From assembly GCF_016909175.1 (NCBI RefSeq), contig NZ_JAFBFI010000002.1, positions 395,954-459,953 on the forward strand: a stretch of 64,000 bases of DNA. The letters run 5' to 3'. Positions within the stretch are counted from its first letter, which is position 1. Each line of letters starts with the position of its first letter. This DNA comes from Peribacillus deserti. Its GTDB lineage: Bacteria; Bacillota; Bacilli; Bacillales; DSM-1321. The position numbers were made by a program, and so were the translations under genes. Of the stretch, positions 34,625 to 45,849 are shown piece by piece. The notes below the pieces were generated by a model that was given only the letters and a program-made list of their open reading frames with translations, did no database searches and was not told where the DNA came from.

Positions 34625-36311
34625 CGTAATTGTAATCGGAGCTGGCGGCGGTGGAGCAGTAGTTGCAAAGGAGCTTGGTGAGCTTGGATTAAAGGTTCTG
34701 CTACTAGAAGCAGGACCCTGGTACGGGAACCGGAAATGGCCCCATCCAAATGCTGAACAAGGTGAAACTGGAAGTACAAGTCCAGAGGATTTAGATATAC
34801 ATCTATTTAAGGCAAACTATAACAAGTTAGAAGCAAACATGAACGATTTAATTTCAGGGAAACTTCGCTGGGGACCTGCAAACCGTGAACAACCACTTTG
34901 GAGCAGGATTTTTCAGCAAAGTGGATTTGCCTGGCAGAATTCTGGGGTAGGAGGCACGACTCAGCACTATCTTGCCAATTCACCACGTTCTTTTCAGACT
35001 GCAATCAATCAGGAATGGCCTCTCACTTATCGTGACCTTATTCCCTATTTTGAAAAGGTTGAATCAGAATTACCTGTCGAATTCGCTCCATCCACTGCTA
35101 AAGAGGAATTATTTTATTACGGTGCGAAAAAAGCGGGCTGGAGCCTCCTGCCTGCTCTTGATGTATCTACTCCAGGGTACCGGCCGCAGCCAAACGCAAT
35201 TTTGCCGCCTAATGCCCAGCTTACTAACCTGGACTATTCTGTGGAGCAGCTATCCTGGATGGAGGGCTGTACCCTTTCAGGACATTGTGTAAACGGGTGT
35301 CCCCACGGCCCCGCTGTTGATAAAATTGCTAAGCGTTCCACCAATGTCAGCTATATCCCTTTAGCTATGAAAACAGGGAATGTCGAAATCCGCCCTAATC
35401 TTTTCACCTACAAAGTCATCAGTGAAAACGACCCAAAAGAAGGAATAAGAGCAATCGGAGTAAAGGTAAGAAACACTTGGAGCGGAGAAAGGGAGGATTT
35501 GTATGCAAATTGTATCATAATGGCTGCTGGATCCATTGAAAGCCCCCGTCTCTGGCTTAATTCGGCTTTACCGTATAATAACTGGATCGGAAGAGGGCTC
35601 GTGAATCATAACATGGATATGGTTACTGGGATCTTTAACAGAAAGGAATTAATTCATACAATAGGGAAAACAGATATAAATCCGTATACCGGGCATAACT
35701 CAGGAGCCAGGTTTGATTATCCCGGGCTGGGATCTATACAAGTCAATGGAGCCAGCCCAGGAATAATGGCAGCCTTTTCGTATGCATTAAGTAAATCAGG
35801 AAACAGCAGTTCAGATTTTAATGGAGAAAATGACTCATTCCTAAAAGGGCGAGTTATCGGGAAAGACTTAATAGAATTAATGGCGGATTATACAAGATCC
35901 TTTAATATCCTCATTGTAACAGATGATGATGTTCAGTATAGAAATGGCGTTTCCGTTTTTCCAGGAATACAGGATAATCATGGACCCATACCTTCGATAA
36001 GTTATACACCAACAAAGCAGACTTTAAGCAAGAGAAGAAAATTGGTAAATATAGCAACGGACATCCTCCTCCATGCCGGAGCAAGGAAAATAATTCATGC
36101 AGACTGGCCAGATAGATTAATGATCCACATTATGAGTACGATGAAAATGGGCTATGTTGTAGATCGAAATTGCGAATCATTTCAGGTTAAACGATTATTT
36201 ATAACAGATAACAGTGTGCTCAGCAACGGTTTAGGAGGTGCCAATCCAACACTTACTACACAAGCTTTGGCATCCAGAACAGCGGAGAGAATATACCAAA
36301 AATACTTTTAA
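34614..36311 (+). CDS. GMC-family FAD dehydrogenase with Cys cluster motif
   Basis: A 565-residue flavoprotein. The Rossmann motif GAGGGG is at 9-14, the FAD region includes SGVGGTTQHY (~110-119), and the C-terminal part has LMIHIMSTMKMG and LGGANPTLTTQALA, the GMC active-site region. Cys219-x5-Cys225-x3-Cys229 (in WMEGCTLSGHCVNGCP) has the same spacing as the [3Fe-4S] ligands of bacterial FAD-glucose dehydrogenase, so electrons may leave by an iron-sulfur centre. The substrate is probably a sugar, alcohol or aldonate. No cytochrome subunit gene follows. The pair seems to act in the cytoplasm. Confidence 0.82.
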   Translation: MKTDVIVIGAGGGGAVVAKELGELGLKVLLLEAGPWYGNRKWPHPNAEQGETGSTSPEDLDIHLFKANYNKLEANMNDLISGKLRWGPANREQPLWSRIFQQSGFAWQNSGVGGTTQHYLANSPRSFQTAINQEWPLTYRDLIPYFEKVESELPVEFAPSTAKEELFYYGAKKAGWSLLPALDVSTPGYRPQPNAILPPNAQLTNLDYSVEQLSWMEGCTLSGHCVNGCPHGPAVDKIAKRSTNVSYIPLAMKTGNVEIRPNLFTYKVISENDPKEGIRAIGVKVRNTWSGEREDLYANCIIMAAGSIESPRLWLNSALPYNNWIGRGLVNHNMDMVTGIFNRKELIHTIGKTDINPYTGHNSGARFDYPGLGSIQVNGASPGIMAAFSYALSKSGNSSSDFNGENDSFLKGRVIGKDLIELMADYTRSFNILIVTDDDVQYRNGVSVFPGIQDNHGPIPSISYTPTKQTLSKRRKLVNIATDILLHAGARKIIHADWPDRLMIHIMSTMKMGYVVDRNCESFQVKRLFITDNSVLSNGLGGANPTLTTQALASRTAERIYQKYF

Positions 36312-36385
36312 CCAGAATCAAATATTCAGATAGTAATTTAAAAATAATGTGTTTTTATTTTAAGGATGTCGATAGGTCATAAGAA

Positions 36386-36411
36386 AAGCGTCCAACTATC
36401 TCTGGACGCTT
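36386..36411 (-). terminator. terminator of the M4 protease gene
   Basis: 9-bp arms AAGCGTCCA / TGGACGCTT with an 8-base loop and a short T-run on the minus strand. Confidence 0.75.
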
Positions 36412-36450
36412 ACTTGTTCTACTAATCTTTAGTACTCGAAAATTTATAAA

Positions 36451-38076
<1,626 letters not shown>

Positions 38077-38732
38077 CTAAATCTCTCCTTCTCGACATTT
38101 GATTTTTTTTAATCCATTTGTCCTTCAAACTTCTTGCTTGCAATTGATTCAGTCTGCTAAGCTGCCCGTAAAAAATGCGTAAAGTATAACCTTATAGCTA
38201 CTCCTCCTTTAATTTACTTAAGAGAAATATTCATGCTTTCCATAAATAAATCCTTCTTTCCTAAGTTGGGAAAAACTTAAGAAAACGCATTAGAATTCTG
38301 TTAATTCTTCCTTATAAAATTCTAAAAAAAGTGTCGAACTTTGAACTAAACCATGTAAAATAGGCTTTTTTAAAATTGGGAAATAAAATGAAATATTCAT
38401 TTGTCTATCCATCCAAGGATAAAAAAAAAGAACTGGCTGAAACAAATAAGCCAGTTCTTCACTCATTTACGTATAATTATCTTGATCTTTTATAATGAAG
38501 GAAGCTTTTGATAAAACATGCTGCCTGTAGAATATATAGCTTCTAGACCGTATATTTGGAAGGTACACTTACTTGCTGAGCCTTACTAGTTAAAAAAATT
38601 AAAATCAGTAGCATGTATTTCAAAAATTTTCAAACATTATGACAATTTATGTGTTAAAATAGAAATAAACGAACTTATCTAAGGTTAACGACTTTCTTAG
38701 TCATCCCTCATTTAAGAGAAGGAGTATAAGAA
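38077..38732. other. long intergenic region
   Basis: Holds the upstream region of the M4 protease and of the cREC gene, and an orphan minus-strand terminator (38428-38459). A minus-strand stretch at about 38486-38560 would read YGLEAIYSTGSMFYQK in one frame but has no usable start codon. No gene is called. Confidence 0.4.
38428..38459 (-). terminator. strong minus-strand terminator without an obvious gene
   Basis: Perfect 11-bp arms AAGAACTGGCT / AGCCAGTTCTT, 10-base loop, then nine T residues on the minus strand. The nearest upstream minus-strand gene is the DUF3934 gene more than 800 bases away, beyond the plus-strand cREC gene. Confidence 0.8.
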
Positions 38733-39104
38733 ATGGAGAAAATTAGCGTTTTTCTGGATGATTACCGTCAACCCCCTGAAGGTTATGTGCTTGCAGAGAC
38801 GATCGATGAGTGTATTCAGCTATTGTACAACTTTGATATAGAACATCTTTCTTTAGATCATGATTTATTAAATAAAACAAGGAATGGTTTTATGCTGGTT
38901 CAAATGATGGTGAAAGAAAAACTATTCGCCAACCGCATAACGATTCACTCTGCCAATTCAGTCGGCGGCAAAGCTATGTACAAACTTTTAAAACAGGCAC
39001 AATTTGAGTCTATACTATCCCATGCCACTATTGTATCCCTTAGGCCCCTGCCCCTCCATTCCATTCCATCCAAGGTTCTGCAGCATTATATAGATGTGCG
39101 GTGA
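38733..39104 (+). CDS. cyclic-phosphate processing receiver (cREC) domain protein
   Basis: A 123-residue single-domain protein. VFLDDYRQPPEGY (Asp9/Asp10), HLSLDHDLLNKTRNGF (Asp42-His43-Asp44) and ITIHSANSVGG (His72-Ser-Ala-Asn75) fit the cREC family, a receiver-fold group in which the His/Asp residues replace the phosphorylation site. It is proposed from comparative genomics to process cyclic phosphates on nucleic acids or nucleotides. The in vivo role is not known to me. ATG at 38733 with AGAAGGAG upstream. Monocistronic. Confidence 0.75.
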   Translation: MEKISVFLDDYRQPPEGYVLAETIDECIQLLYNFDIEHLSLDHDLLNKTRNGFMLVQMMVKEKLFANRITIHSANSVGGKAMYKLLKQAQFESILSHATIVSLRPLPLHSIPSKVLQHYIDVR

Positions 39105-39261
39105 ATGAAGCCACTCTTACCTTTCTCCTATGTGCTATTCGCAGTCACTTCCTAGAATCAAAAAAAGATTTCCTCCAAATGTCAGCCTATTCAATCCGGT
39201 ATATAAAATTAAATAGGCAGATATCAAGAATACAGCAAGCTTAAAAAAAGAAAATAAAAAA

Positions 39262-39281
39262 GGCGCCAAAAATGGCAGCCC
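39262..39281 (-). terminator. terminator of the DUF3934 gene
   Basis: On the minus strand GGCTGCC-ATTTTT-GGCGCC, one bulge, then six T residues. Confidence 0.6.
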
Positions 39282-39338
39282 ATACAAAATCTTCCTTCAC
39301 TGCTATTCGATTTGCATCACTAGTATAGACGTGCCGCT

Positions 39339-39494
39339 TTATTGCTGCTCGTCGTTTTTGCTTTCTCCACTTTTAGTTCCTTTGCTCTTATAAGGCTTCG
39401 CACTCTTTGCTTTATTGGCACTAGTTTTCCAGCGGTTCCAGCCCTTCTTCCCTGTTCCCCTGCCCGTTCCGCCTTTGCCCTTTGCTTTACTCAT
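39339..39494 (-). CDS. DUF3934 family small basic protein
   Basis: A 51-residue, strongly basic protein beginning MSKAKGKGGTGRGTGKKGWN and continuing RWKTSANKAKSAKPYKSKG. This is the DUF3934 family, common in Bacillaceae and of unknown function; its composition suggests nucleic acid binding. ATG at 39494 with GGAGATGG upstream, stop TAA at 39341-39339, and a terminator about 60 bases beyond. Its Lys/Gly-rich sequence is far from random reading of this DNA. Confidence 0.85.
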   Translation of the reverse strand: MSKAKGKGGTGRGTGKKGWNRWKTSANKAKSAKPYKSKGTKSGESKNDEQQ

Positions 39495-39668
39495 GAAACC
39501 ATCTCCATTATTCCTGCAATATAGTCAAATATGAGGATTATTCTTTTCCATTTTACCCTTTAAGCAAAATATTATTTTCCTGATGACACCATTTAATCAT
39601 CAAAAGATGGTCAGCATGAAAAATGGAATTCTTTATTGTTAATCGAAAACGGCATCAGAATGATAACT

Positions 39669-40121
39669 CTACACCTTTAATGCTTCCTGTTCAACTCTTT
39701 GCACGAATTCTTTTACTGAATTGTTATTGCTTTTCTCGCTGCCCAGCTTCAGCATGGCTCTCCCTACAAAATTAACTCCTTTATTTTGCCCTTTATAAAT
39801 AAACTTTGTGTGGGTATCATTGATTTTAAGTAACTCGAAAGTCAAAGTGATCTCAAATGCTTTTCCTAATACAAAGCTAAGCTGCTTTAGTTTTTTATCC
39901 TCCAAATTTTCATATGCCAGTGTTTCTACTATGTGTGTTTCAACACGCTTTCCTTCGCGATACGTTTGCTGATGCTTCGCCCCTGCTTCTTCTTCATTTT
40001 TTTCAATTAATGTGTGTTCCTCTACTTTAGGCATAATTTTTTTGACATTTATATCAGAAAATAAACTCCATATATTCTCAATATTAGCCGTAATAATAAT
40101 CTCTTCTTCCCATTGAATCAC
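39669..40121 (-). CDS. SRPBCC-family protein
   Basis: A 150-residue START-like protein: MIQWEEEIIITANIENIWSL, then the helix-strand pattern to FELLKINDTHTKFIYKGQ and a C-terminal helix SVKEFVQRVEQEAL. These proteins bind a hydrophobic ligand; the ligand is unknown. GTG at 40121 follows GGGAGGGAG and overlaps the TGA of the upstream MerR gene (GTGA), so the gene was coupled to the regulator. The regulator is now broken, so this gene probably relies on residual transcription or reinitiation. Confidence 0.75.
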   Translation of the reverse strand: MIQWEEEIIITANIENIWSLFSDINVKKIMPKVEEHTLIEKNEEEAGAKHQQTYREGKRVETHIVETLAYENLEDKKLKQLSFVLGKAFEITLTFELLKINDTHTKFIYKGQNKGVNFVGRAMLKLGSEKSNNNSVKEFVQRVEQEALKV

Positions 40122-40464
40122 TTTTTATACTCCCTCCCGGATGCCAGAAATTCATCTATTTCATCAACTTTGAGATTAAGTTCTTCTATTTGCATCCGTA
40201 ATTTACTTCTCTTTTGTGCTAACAATGCTTCTAAATTAGTAAATGACTCATCTTCCATTACCGATATCATTTCTTGTATTGTAAAGCCAAATCTTCTTAG
40301 TTTTACCAAAAGAACAGCTAAAAACAAGCTTCCGTCATCGTAAAATCAGTAAGTTATTATTTGGATCAATATAAGCTGGTTCAAGTAATTTTACTTCGGC
40401 ATAAATATCTCAAGGTTTCTTTGTTTAATCCAGTCAACTCTGCAAATGCACTAATTTTGTACAT
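40118..40464 (-). pseudogene. decayed MerR-family regulator
   Basis: From ATG 40464 (AGGAGG-type site upstream) the frame reads MYKISAFAELTGLNKETLRY, a typical MerR helix-turn-helix start, then runs into LCRSKIT-stop. Removing one T in the stretch AGATATTTATGCC restores LRYYAEVKLLEPAYIDPNN. A further TGA and a frame change follow before YDDGSLFLAVLLVKLRRFGF, the continuation of the family, which stays open to 40118 with the usual C-terminal coiled coil (LKVDEIDEFLASG). At least two lesions are needed to explain this, so the regulator is inactive. Confidence 0.8.
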
Positions 40465-40669
40465 CCTTTCCCTCCTCCTTCTATCATAAACTATGATGTG
40501 CACCACAGGGTCAACGAGAATGATTTTGTTTAATCTTTTGAAGCAGTTATTAATTATGAGAGCAAAACTTTTTATTTAGGAATGTATAAGACAGCGTCGT
40601 TTATTACCTGGACCATTCTATACATATACTCAGCAAATATGGGTATAGCATGTAATAGGGGTGATGAAC

Positions 40670-41116
40670 ATGGCATTTGACTATACATTAGACTTTGATA
40701 ACATTGATTTCCGTGAAAAACCAGAGTTGTATAGAGTAGGGCGTGGTGAGCAGGGAGTATTGCTTGTGGAGCCCTATAAAAGCGAAATCCTCCCGCATTG
40801 GCGGTTTAAAATGCCAGAAATCGCGGCTCAGTCATCTGAAAAAATTTATGAATTATTTCTAGATTATAAAGCCGAAGAGGATTTTGTCGGCATGGATATG
40901 GCAAGGAAATTCCTTCAGATGGGATACACGAGGGCCCGCCGCTACACAAATTATAAAGGCGGAAGAAAATATGGCCAGGACGGAAAGGAAAAAGAACGGC
41001 AGAATGACCCGGTGAAAGCCGAATCAGCTTCAATCTTTATGGAGAAGTGGAAGCTGGTTAGAGAGGACAAAGACTATTTGGCGATGAAGAAAAAGCATCA
41101 GGAGAAATATGGCTAA
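40670..41116 (+). CDS. DUF4385 family protein
   Basis: A 148-residue cytoplasmic protein of DUF4385. It contains YTLDFDNIDFREKPELYRVG, RGEQGVLLVEPYKSEILPHW and DFVGMDMARKFLQMGYTRAR, followed by basic residues (NYKGGRKYG). The function is unknown. Conservation of Trp, Arg and acidic residues suggests a ligand or nucleic acid role, but this is inference. The ATG at 40670 has TAGGGGTG at a suitable distance; in-frame GTG and ATG codons at 40661 and 40664 overlap that site. Confidence 0.78.
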   Translation: MAFDYTLDFDNIDFREKPELYRVGRGEQGVLLVEPYKSEILPHWRFKMPEIAAQSSEKIYELFLDYKAEEDFVGMDMARKFLQMGYTRARRYTNYKGGRKYGQDGKEKERQNDPVKAESASIFMEKWKLVREDKDYLAMKKKHQEKYG

Positions 41117-41634
41117 GCTGTTCAGCAAACCAATTTTCGTGCCTGTGCCTCAATACAGATATATTTTGTCGCCTTCCTGCAATAGCAAGCTCCTTACTCA
41201 CTTCATACATTGGCCATATTTTACATGAACTGCCTCTATCTGATAATGCCGACGGGGTCATCCTGGCTGCATAAAATCATGCTTAAGAGTGTAAAGGTCC
41301 ATTTTTTTCATTGCAAAAACGAGACCAGCGCAGGTGGCAGTTTTACCCTATCCATTACTAATTTAGCAAAACAAATCAGGCTGCTCCAAATTGCTACCCA
41401 CTGACTGATGAGGTTTTTCTGCTGCTGACCTTACCAAAATCGATTCTACTACATCTGTGCTTCTTTGTTGATTCCTGTTCTTCTGTCATTCTTATTCGAT
41501 CTTATTATTGTCCCTTACTTCAATCGTTTGAATAAAAGATTTCAGATCAAATATTGGATTATTTTTCAAACTACTAAAAAGAGCCGCCATAAGTATGCAG
41601 CTCTATTTCTAACATAAACAATCTATTTGATCAT
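41117..41634. other. intergenic, no gene seen
   Basis: Short open frames on both strands lack ribosome sites and coding-like composition. A weak hairpin AGAGC/GCTCT at about 41580-41607 lies just after the cysA stop and may terminate the sulfate operon. Confidence 0.4.
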
Positions 41635-42699
41635 CTATAAGGCGGTCACTATTTTGTTTGATACCTTTGCCTGATTTGGCCTATCATCATCAAAAATAAC
41701 CATTCTGCTGAAATCGGCATACAGCATTTCCCCTTTAATTAATGGACCGATTTGCCGATACTTTTCAGTACTAAGCTCTGCTTCCAGGATGTCGTCCGTA
41801 TCAAGACGTTTCAATTCTACTCTGACGGCAGACCCAACCGTATGGACATGAATGACTTCAGAGGGGCTGCTCGTATCAAGAGCCGTTCTGCTAAGTACAA
41901 TTTCATGCGGTCTAATATACCCCGCTGTTTCCTCATTAAGCCTTAATTCTTGTGGGATAGAGTCTCCGCGAAATTCATTGACCCTTCCGAGGAAGCTATA
42001 CACAAACGAGTTAGCAGGATCATTATATACTTTTTCCGGACTTCCGATCTGTTCGATCTGCCCGTGATTCATGACTACGATGGTATCCGCCATTTCTAGC
42101 GCTTCTTCTTGATCATGTGTGACAAATACAGTAGTAATATTGAGTTTTTGATGCAGTTCCCTTAGCCAAAGCCGCAATTCCTGCCGTACTTTTGCGTCCA
42201 ATGCCCCGAATGGTTCATCAAGAAGCAGCACTTCAGGTTCCACAGCAAGAGCTCTTGCCAGCGCAATTCTCTGTCTCTGACCGCCGGAAAGCTGTGCTGG
42301 ATACCGGGCAGCAGTGTTCTCAAGCTGAACAAGCTTCAATAATTCAAACACCTTTTCATGAATCTGCTGTTTTGACGGTCGACTCTTGCGCGGCCGCACT
42401 TTTAGTCCGAAAGCAACATTTTCAAATATGGTCATGTGTTTAAATAAGGCATACTGCTGAAAGACAAAGCCAACTTTCCGTTCTTTTACTGATTTATCCG
42501 TATAATCGATCCCATTAAATAAAATCCTGCCTTGATTTGGGTTTTCCAGTCCCGCAATCAGGCGCAGAAGAGTTGTTTTTCCAGAACCTGAAGGACCTAA
42601 TAACGCAGCAAAATCACCCTTAGGAATAGTTAAACTCACATTATTTACTGCTGGATATAAACCAAATGCCTTTGATACACTGTTAATGCTAATACTCAC
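41635..42699 (-). CDS. cysA: sulfate/thiosulfate ABC transporter ATP-binding protein
   Basis: A 354-residue ABC ATPase: Walker [10 protein letters not shown] (35-43), signature [15 protein letters not shown], Walker [13 protein letters not shown] and the switch His in [16 protein letters not shown]-terminal regulatory TOBE-like region follows ([11 protein letters not shown]). It powers sulfate or thiosulfate import together with CysT, CysW and the binding protein. The GTG at 42699 follows GGAGG by 8 bases; the frame extends upstream to 42783 but overlaps the end of cysW without a ribosome site. Last gene of the operon. Confidence 0.93.
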   Translation of the reverse strand: MSISINSVSKAFGLYPAVNNVSLTIPKGDFAALLGPSGSGKTTLLRLIAGLENPNQGRILFNGIDYTDKSVKERKVGFVFQQYALFKHMTIFENVAFGLKVRPRKSRPSKQQIHEKVFELLKLVQLENTAARYPAQLSGGQRQRIALARALAVEPEVLLLDEPFGALDAKVRQELRLWLRELHQKLNITTVFVTHDQEEALEMADTIVVMNHGQIEQIGSPEKVYNDPANSFVYSFLGRVNEFRGDSIPQELRLNEETAGYIRPHEIVLSRTALDTSSPSEVIHVHTVGSAVRVELKRLDTDDILEAELSTEKYRQIGPLIKGEMLYADFSRMVIFDDDRPNQAKVSNKIVTAL

Positions 42700-42755
42700 T
42701 CTAAAAACCTCCAATATGCGGTACCAGGCTTTATGTTTCTTCCGTACTCTCTCGA

Positions 42756-43601
42756 TTAATGCCTCTTTTTTATAGACTTCCATTCTACAATGCTTTTTAA
42801 AAGCAAAGTGAACAGAGCGAGCAAGGCAAGCAGGGAAGCTGATGCAAAGGCGGCCGTAAAATTATATTCGTTATATAAAATTTCAACATGCAGCGGCAGT
42901 GTATTTGTCAGCCCCCGAATGTGTCCAGAGACTACCGAGACGGCGCCAAATTCACCCATTGCCCGGGCATTACAGAGAATCACTCCATAAAGTAAGCCCC
43001 ATTTTATATTAGGAAGCGTGACTCTCCAAAATATCTGCCAGCCCCCAGCCCCTAAAGTTAAAGCTGCCTGCTCTTCCTCGGTGCCTTGTTCTTCCATAAT
43101 CGGGAGCAATTCACGCACAACGAATGGAAATGTTACAAAGATTGTGGCCAGAACAATCCCTGGTATAGCAAAAATAATTTTTACGTTATGGGCTTCCAGA
43201 AACGGCCCCAGCAGACCTTGTGATCCAAACAGAAGGACAAAAACGAGTCCGGCAATCACAGGCGAGACAGCAAATGGGATATCAATTAAGGTAATTAAAA
43301 TATTCTTGCCTTTAAACTCAAACTTAGCTATTCCCCAGGCGGCGATCACTCCAAATAAAGTGTTCAACGGCACTGAAATCGCAGCTATTGTTAGTGTTAA
43401 TTTAATAGCTGACCAGGCATCAGGCTCAGTTAATGAAAGAAAATATAGCTCTATTCCCTTTTTTAGAGCTTCAAAAAAGACAGCCGCTAAAGGAACTAAA
43501 ATAAATACTCCTACAAAAGTAAGGGAGATGAGAATCAGCACCCATTTTCTCATTAAAGGAACTAGATTTCCTTTCTTGTCTGCTGCTGCCTTGACATACA
43601 T
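42756..43601 (-). CDS. cysW: sulfate ABC transporter permease CysW
   Basis: A 281-residue inner-membrane permease with six helices and the EAA loop [20 protein letters not shown] (~175-200). Typical CysW ends: [20 protein letters not shown]. It pairs with CysT to form the channel for sulfate. The ATG at 43601 follows AGAGGAG with 10-base spacing. The upstream in-frame TTG at 43610 is too close to that site. It begins 16 bases after the cysT stop, with its ribosome site overlapping the cysT end. Confidence 0.92.
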   Translation of the reverse strand: MYVKAAADKKGNLVPLMRKWVLILISLTFVGVFILVPLAAVFFEALKKGIELYFLSLTEPDAWSAIKLTLTIAAISVPLNTLFGVIAAWGIAKFEFKGKNILITLIDIPFAVSPVIAGLVFVLLFGSQGLLGPFLEAHNVKIIFAIPGIVLATIFVTFPFVVRELLPIMEEQGTEEEQAALTLGAGGWQIFWRVTLPNIKWGLLYGVILCNARAMGEFGAVSVVSGHIRGLTNTLPLHVEILYNEYNFTAAFASASLLALLALFTLLLKSIVEWKSIKKRH

Positions 43602-43616
43602 ACACTTCAATCTCCT

Positions 43617-44453
43617 CTACACCGCTTTATGTTTTTTGGCACTTTTCCACTGCCAGAAATTAATCAAGAATAATAAGACAAATGAAAGCAGAAGCATCAC
43701 CGTGGCTATTGCTGCAGCGCCCGCGTAATCATACTGCTCTAATTTGGTTATGATAAGCAGCGGAACGATTTCTGTTTTCATCGGCATATTCCCGGAAATA
43801 AAGACGACCGATCCATATTCCCCCAGTGCCCTTGCAAAGGCAAGGGCAAAGCCTGTCAAAAGGGCAGGGAAAATAGCCGGGAAGATAATCTTGATAAAGA
43901 TCTGCACCGAATTTGCTCCTAGTGTAGAAGCCGCCTCTTCATATTGAATGTCCAAATCCTGCAGCACAGGCTGGACCGATCGAACTACAAAGGGAAGCCC
44001 GATGAAGATTAATGCCATGATAATTCCCAGCTGCGTAAAAGCGATTTTGATCCCTAGAGGTTCAAAAAAACGTCCGATCCATCCGTTGGGAGCATAAATC
44101 GAAGTCAGGGCAATGCCTGCTACTGCAGTAGGCAGGGCGAATGGCAGATCAACCAGTGCGTCTATCAGCCTCTTCCCGGAAAACGAATATCTCACAAGCA
44201 CCCAGGCAATCAGAGTGCCAAAAACAGCATTAACCAGAGCGGCAGCAAAGGACGCCAGAAAAGTTAATTGAAAGGAAGCTGTGACTCTATCATCAGTCAA
44301 AGTCTGCCAGAAATCCGAGAAACTTAATGATGTTGCTTTTATAAACAGCAGGGCAATGGGGATCAAGACGATCAAGCTGAGATAAACAATAGAGTATCCC
44401 ATTGAAAGGCCGAATCCTGGCAGAGTACGGCGGCGAATGGATATTTTACTCAC
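43617..44453 (-). CDS. cysT: sulfate ABC transporter permease CysT
   Basis: A 278-residue six-helix permease with EAA loop YEEAASTLGANSVQIFIKI. The start (MSKISIRRRTLPGFGLSMGY) and the periplasmic turn PNGWIGRFFEPLG are typical of CysT/CysU. Channel partner of CysW. ATG at 44453 with AAGAAGGAGAG upstream, 20 bases after the binding-protein gene. Confidence 0.92.
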   Translation of the reverse strand: MSKISIRRRTLPGFGLSMGYSIVYLSLIVLIPIALLFIKATSLSFSDFWQTLTDDRVTASFQLTFLASFAAALVNAVFGTLIAWVLVRYSFSGKRLIDALVDLPFALPTAVAGIALTSIYAPNGWIGRFFEPLGIKIAFTQLGIIMALIFIGLPFVVRSVQPVLQDLDIQYEEAASTLGANSVQIFIKIIFPAIFPALLTGFALAFARALGEYGSVVFISGNMPMKTEIVPLLIITKLEQYDYAGAAAIATVMLLLSFVLLFLINFWQWKSAKKHKAV

Positions 44454-44473
44454 GAATATGCTCTCCTTCTTGG

Positions 44474-45526
44474 TTATGGTTTATAAATCTCATCGAAGAC
44501 GCCGCCATCATCAAAGTGTACTTTTTGCGCTTTTTTCCATCCTCCAAACTGTTCATCGATCGTAAAGAGGTTAATCTCAGGAAACTGGCTGCCGTACTTT
44601 TCCAGCGCTTCTTTAGAACGCGGACGATAATAGTTCTCAGCAGCAATTTTTTGTCCTTCTTCTGTATAAAGATAATCAAGATACGCCTTGGCTGCTTCTT
44701 CCGTTCCGTGCTTTTTTGCGACTTGATCCACTACAGTAACAGGTGGTTCTGCCAGAATGCTTACGGAAGGTACAACGATTTCAAACTTATCTTTACCAAG
44801 TTCATTCATCGCCAGAAACGCTTCGTTTTCCCAGGCTATCAATACGTCTCCAATCCCTCTTTCAACAAATGTAGTCGTTGAACCACGTGCTCCTGAATCT
44901 AATACCGGCACATTTTTAAATAGTTTTTTTACAAATGCTTTTGCTTTTTCTTCATCATTGTTGTTTTGCTTTAAGGCATATCCCCATGCAGCAAGATAAT
45001 TCCATCTTGCTCCGCCTGATGTTTTAGGATTTGGTGAGATAACTGAAACCCCTGATTTTACGAGATCGTTCCAATCTTGGATTCCTTTTGGGTTTCCTTT
45101 TCGGACAAGAAAAACAATGGTTGATGTATATGGTGAACTATTGTCCGCAAGTTTTTGCTGCCAATTCTCGGATAACTTCCCTGCCTCCGCAATGGCATCG
45201 ATATCATAAGCAAGTGCGAGTGTAACAATATCTGCTTCAAGGCCATCAATTACTGAGCGTGACTGCTTCCCGGATCCTCCATGTGATTGGTTGATTTTTA
45301 CGTTCTGACCTGTTTTTTCTTTCCAGCTTGAAGCAAAGCTCTTATTAAATGCCTCATAAAATTCTCTCGTTGGGTCATATGATACATTTAATAATTCAAT
45401 ATCTTGAGGCTTCTTTTCAGCTTCCGCCTTTGCTGGTTCACTGTCTGAGCTGGAAGACGGATTCGAACAGCCGATCGCACCTAAAATTAAGAGCATTGAA
45501 AATAGAGCAAGCCATGTTTTTTTCAT
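44474..45526 (-). CDS. sbp: sulfate-binding lipoprotein
   Basis: A 350-residue lipoprotein. Signal [20 protein letters not shown] with lipobox Cys20, then a Ser-rich linker and the sulfate-binding-protein fold: [40 protein letters not shown] and [15 protein letters not shown]. It captures sulfate or thiosulfate outside the membrane and delivers it to CysTW. The ATG at 45526 follows AAAGGAG by about 9 bases; the frame is open to 45604 but lacks a site there. First gene of the sulfate operon proper. Confidence 0.93.
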   Translation of the reverse strand: MKKTWLALFSMLLILGAIGCSNPSSSSDSEPAKAEAEKKPQDIELLNVSYDPTREFYEAFNKSFASSWKEKTGQNVKINQSHGGSGKQSRSVIDGLEADIVTLALAYDIDAIAEAGKLSENWQQKLADNSSPYTSTIVFLVRKGNPKGIQDWNDLVKSGVSVISPNPKTSGGARWNYLAAWGYALKQNNNDEEKAKAFVKKLFKNVPVLDSGARGSTTTFVERGIGDVLIAWENEAFLAMNELGKDKFEIVVPSVSILAEPPVTVVDQVAKKHGTEEAAKAYLDYLYTEEGQKIAAENYYRPRSKEALEKYGSQFPEINLFTIDEQFGGWKKAQKVHFDDGGVFDEIYKP

Positions 45527-45553
45527 CTTTACATTCTCCTTTAATTGTCTATT

Positions 45554-45580
45554 TTTGGGCTTTTCTCCATAGAAAAAGCC
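45554..45580. promoter_or_regulatory. hairpin in the leader of the sulfate operon
   Basis: About 10 bp pair between GGGCTTTTCTCC and GAAAAAGCCC around a short loop, 28 bases before the sbp start. There is no T-run after it. It could affect translation or mark a protein site. It does not match an S-box or T-box core. Confidence 0.4.
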
Positions 45581-45666
45581 CCCTAGGCACCTTTGCATGA
45601 TCATTTAAAGGTAACTACAGGAGCCTTCGGTGGTCCGATCGGCGGTATTCTTTTTTTATCGCACCT

Positions 45667-45849
45667 TCACCTTCCGGGTTTTGTTTTTCTTAATAAAGGC
45701 AACCGGTGCTTCTCTAATTTATCGATTTGGGTTATTTGTGAATCATGAACAGTAATCTGGATACTGCCATACTCAAGACTCTCCAGCAGTGCTTTGATTT
45801 TTTCGATTACCTGCTGATCAATCCGGTTTTTCAAAGACAACAAAATCAT
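45667..45849 (-). CDS. yezD: YezD-family (DUF2292) small protein
   Basis: A short protein of about 57-60 residues (NRIDQQVIEKIKALLESLEY, then GSIQITVHDSQITQIDKLEK), the DUF2292/YezD family often found beside sulfur-assimilation genes. Function unknown. The ATG at 45849 directly abuts AAAGGAG, so the in-frame TTG nine bases further on may be the true start. It overlaps the end of the Rrf2 gene by about 30 bases and lies between that regulator and the sulfate operon, suggesting one transcript Rrf2-yezD-sbp-cysTWA. Confidence 0.78.
   Translation of the reverse strand: MILLSLKNRIDQQVIEKIKALLESLEYGSIQITVHDSQITQIDKLEKHRLPLLRKTKPGR

Noticed and set aside
43018..43728. 236-codon plus-strand frame
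   Set aside because: Antisense to cysW and the end of cysT, which are certain; no ribosome site and a composition typical of a mirrored frame.
45527..45666. SAM (S-box) riboswitch or T-box before the sulfate operon
   Set aside because: The conserved S-box core and T-box motif are absent; only a simple hairpin is seen.
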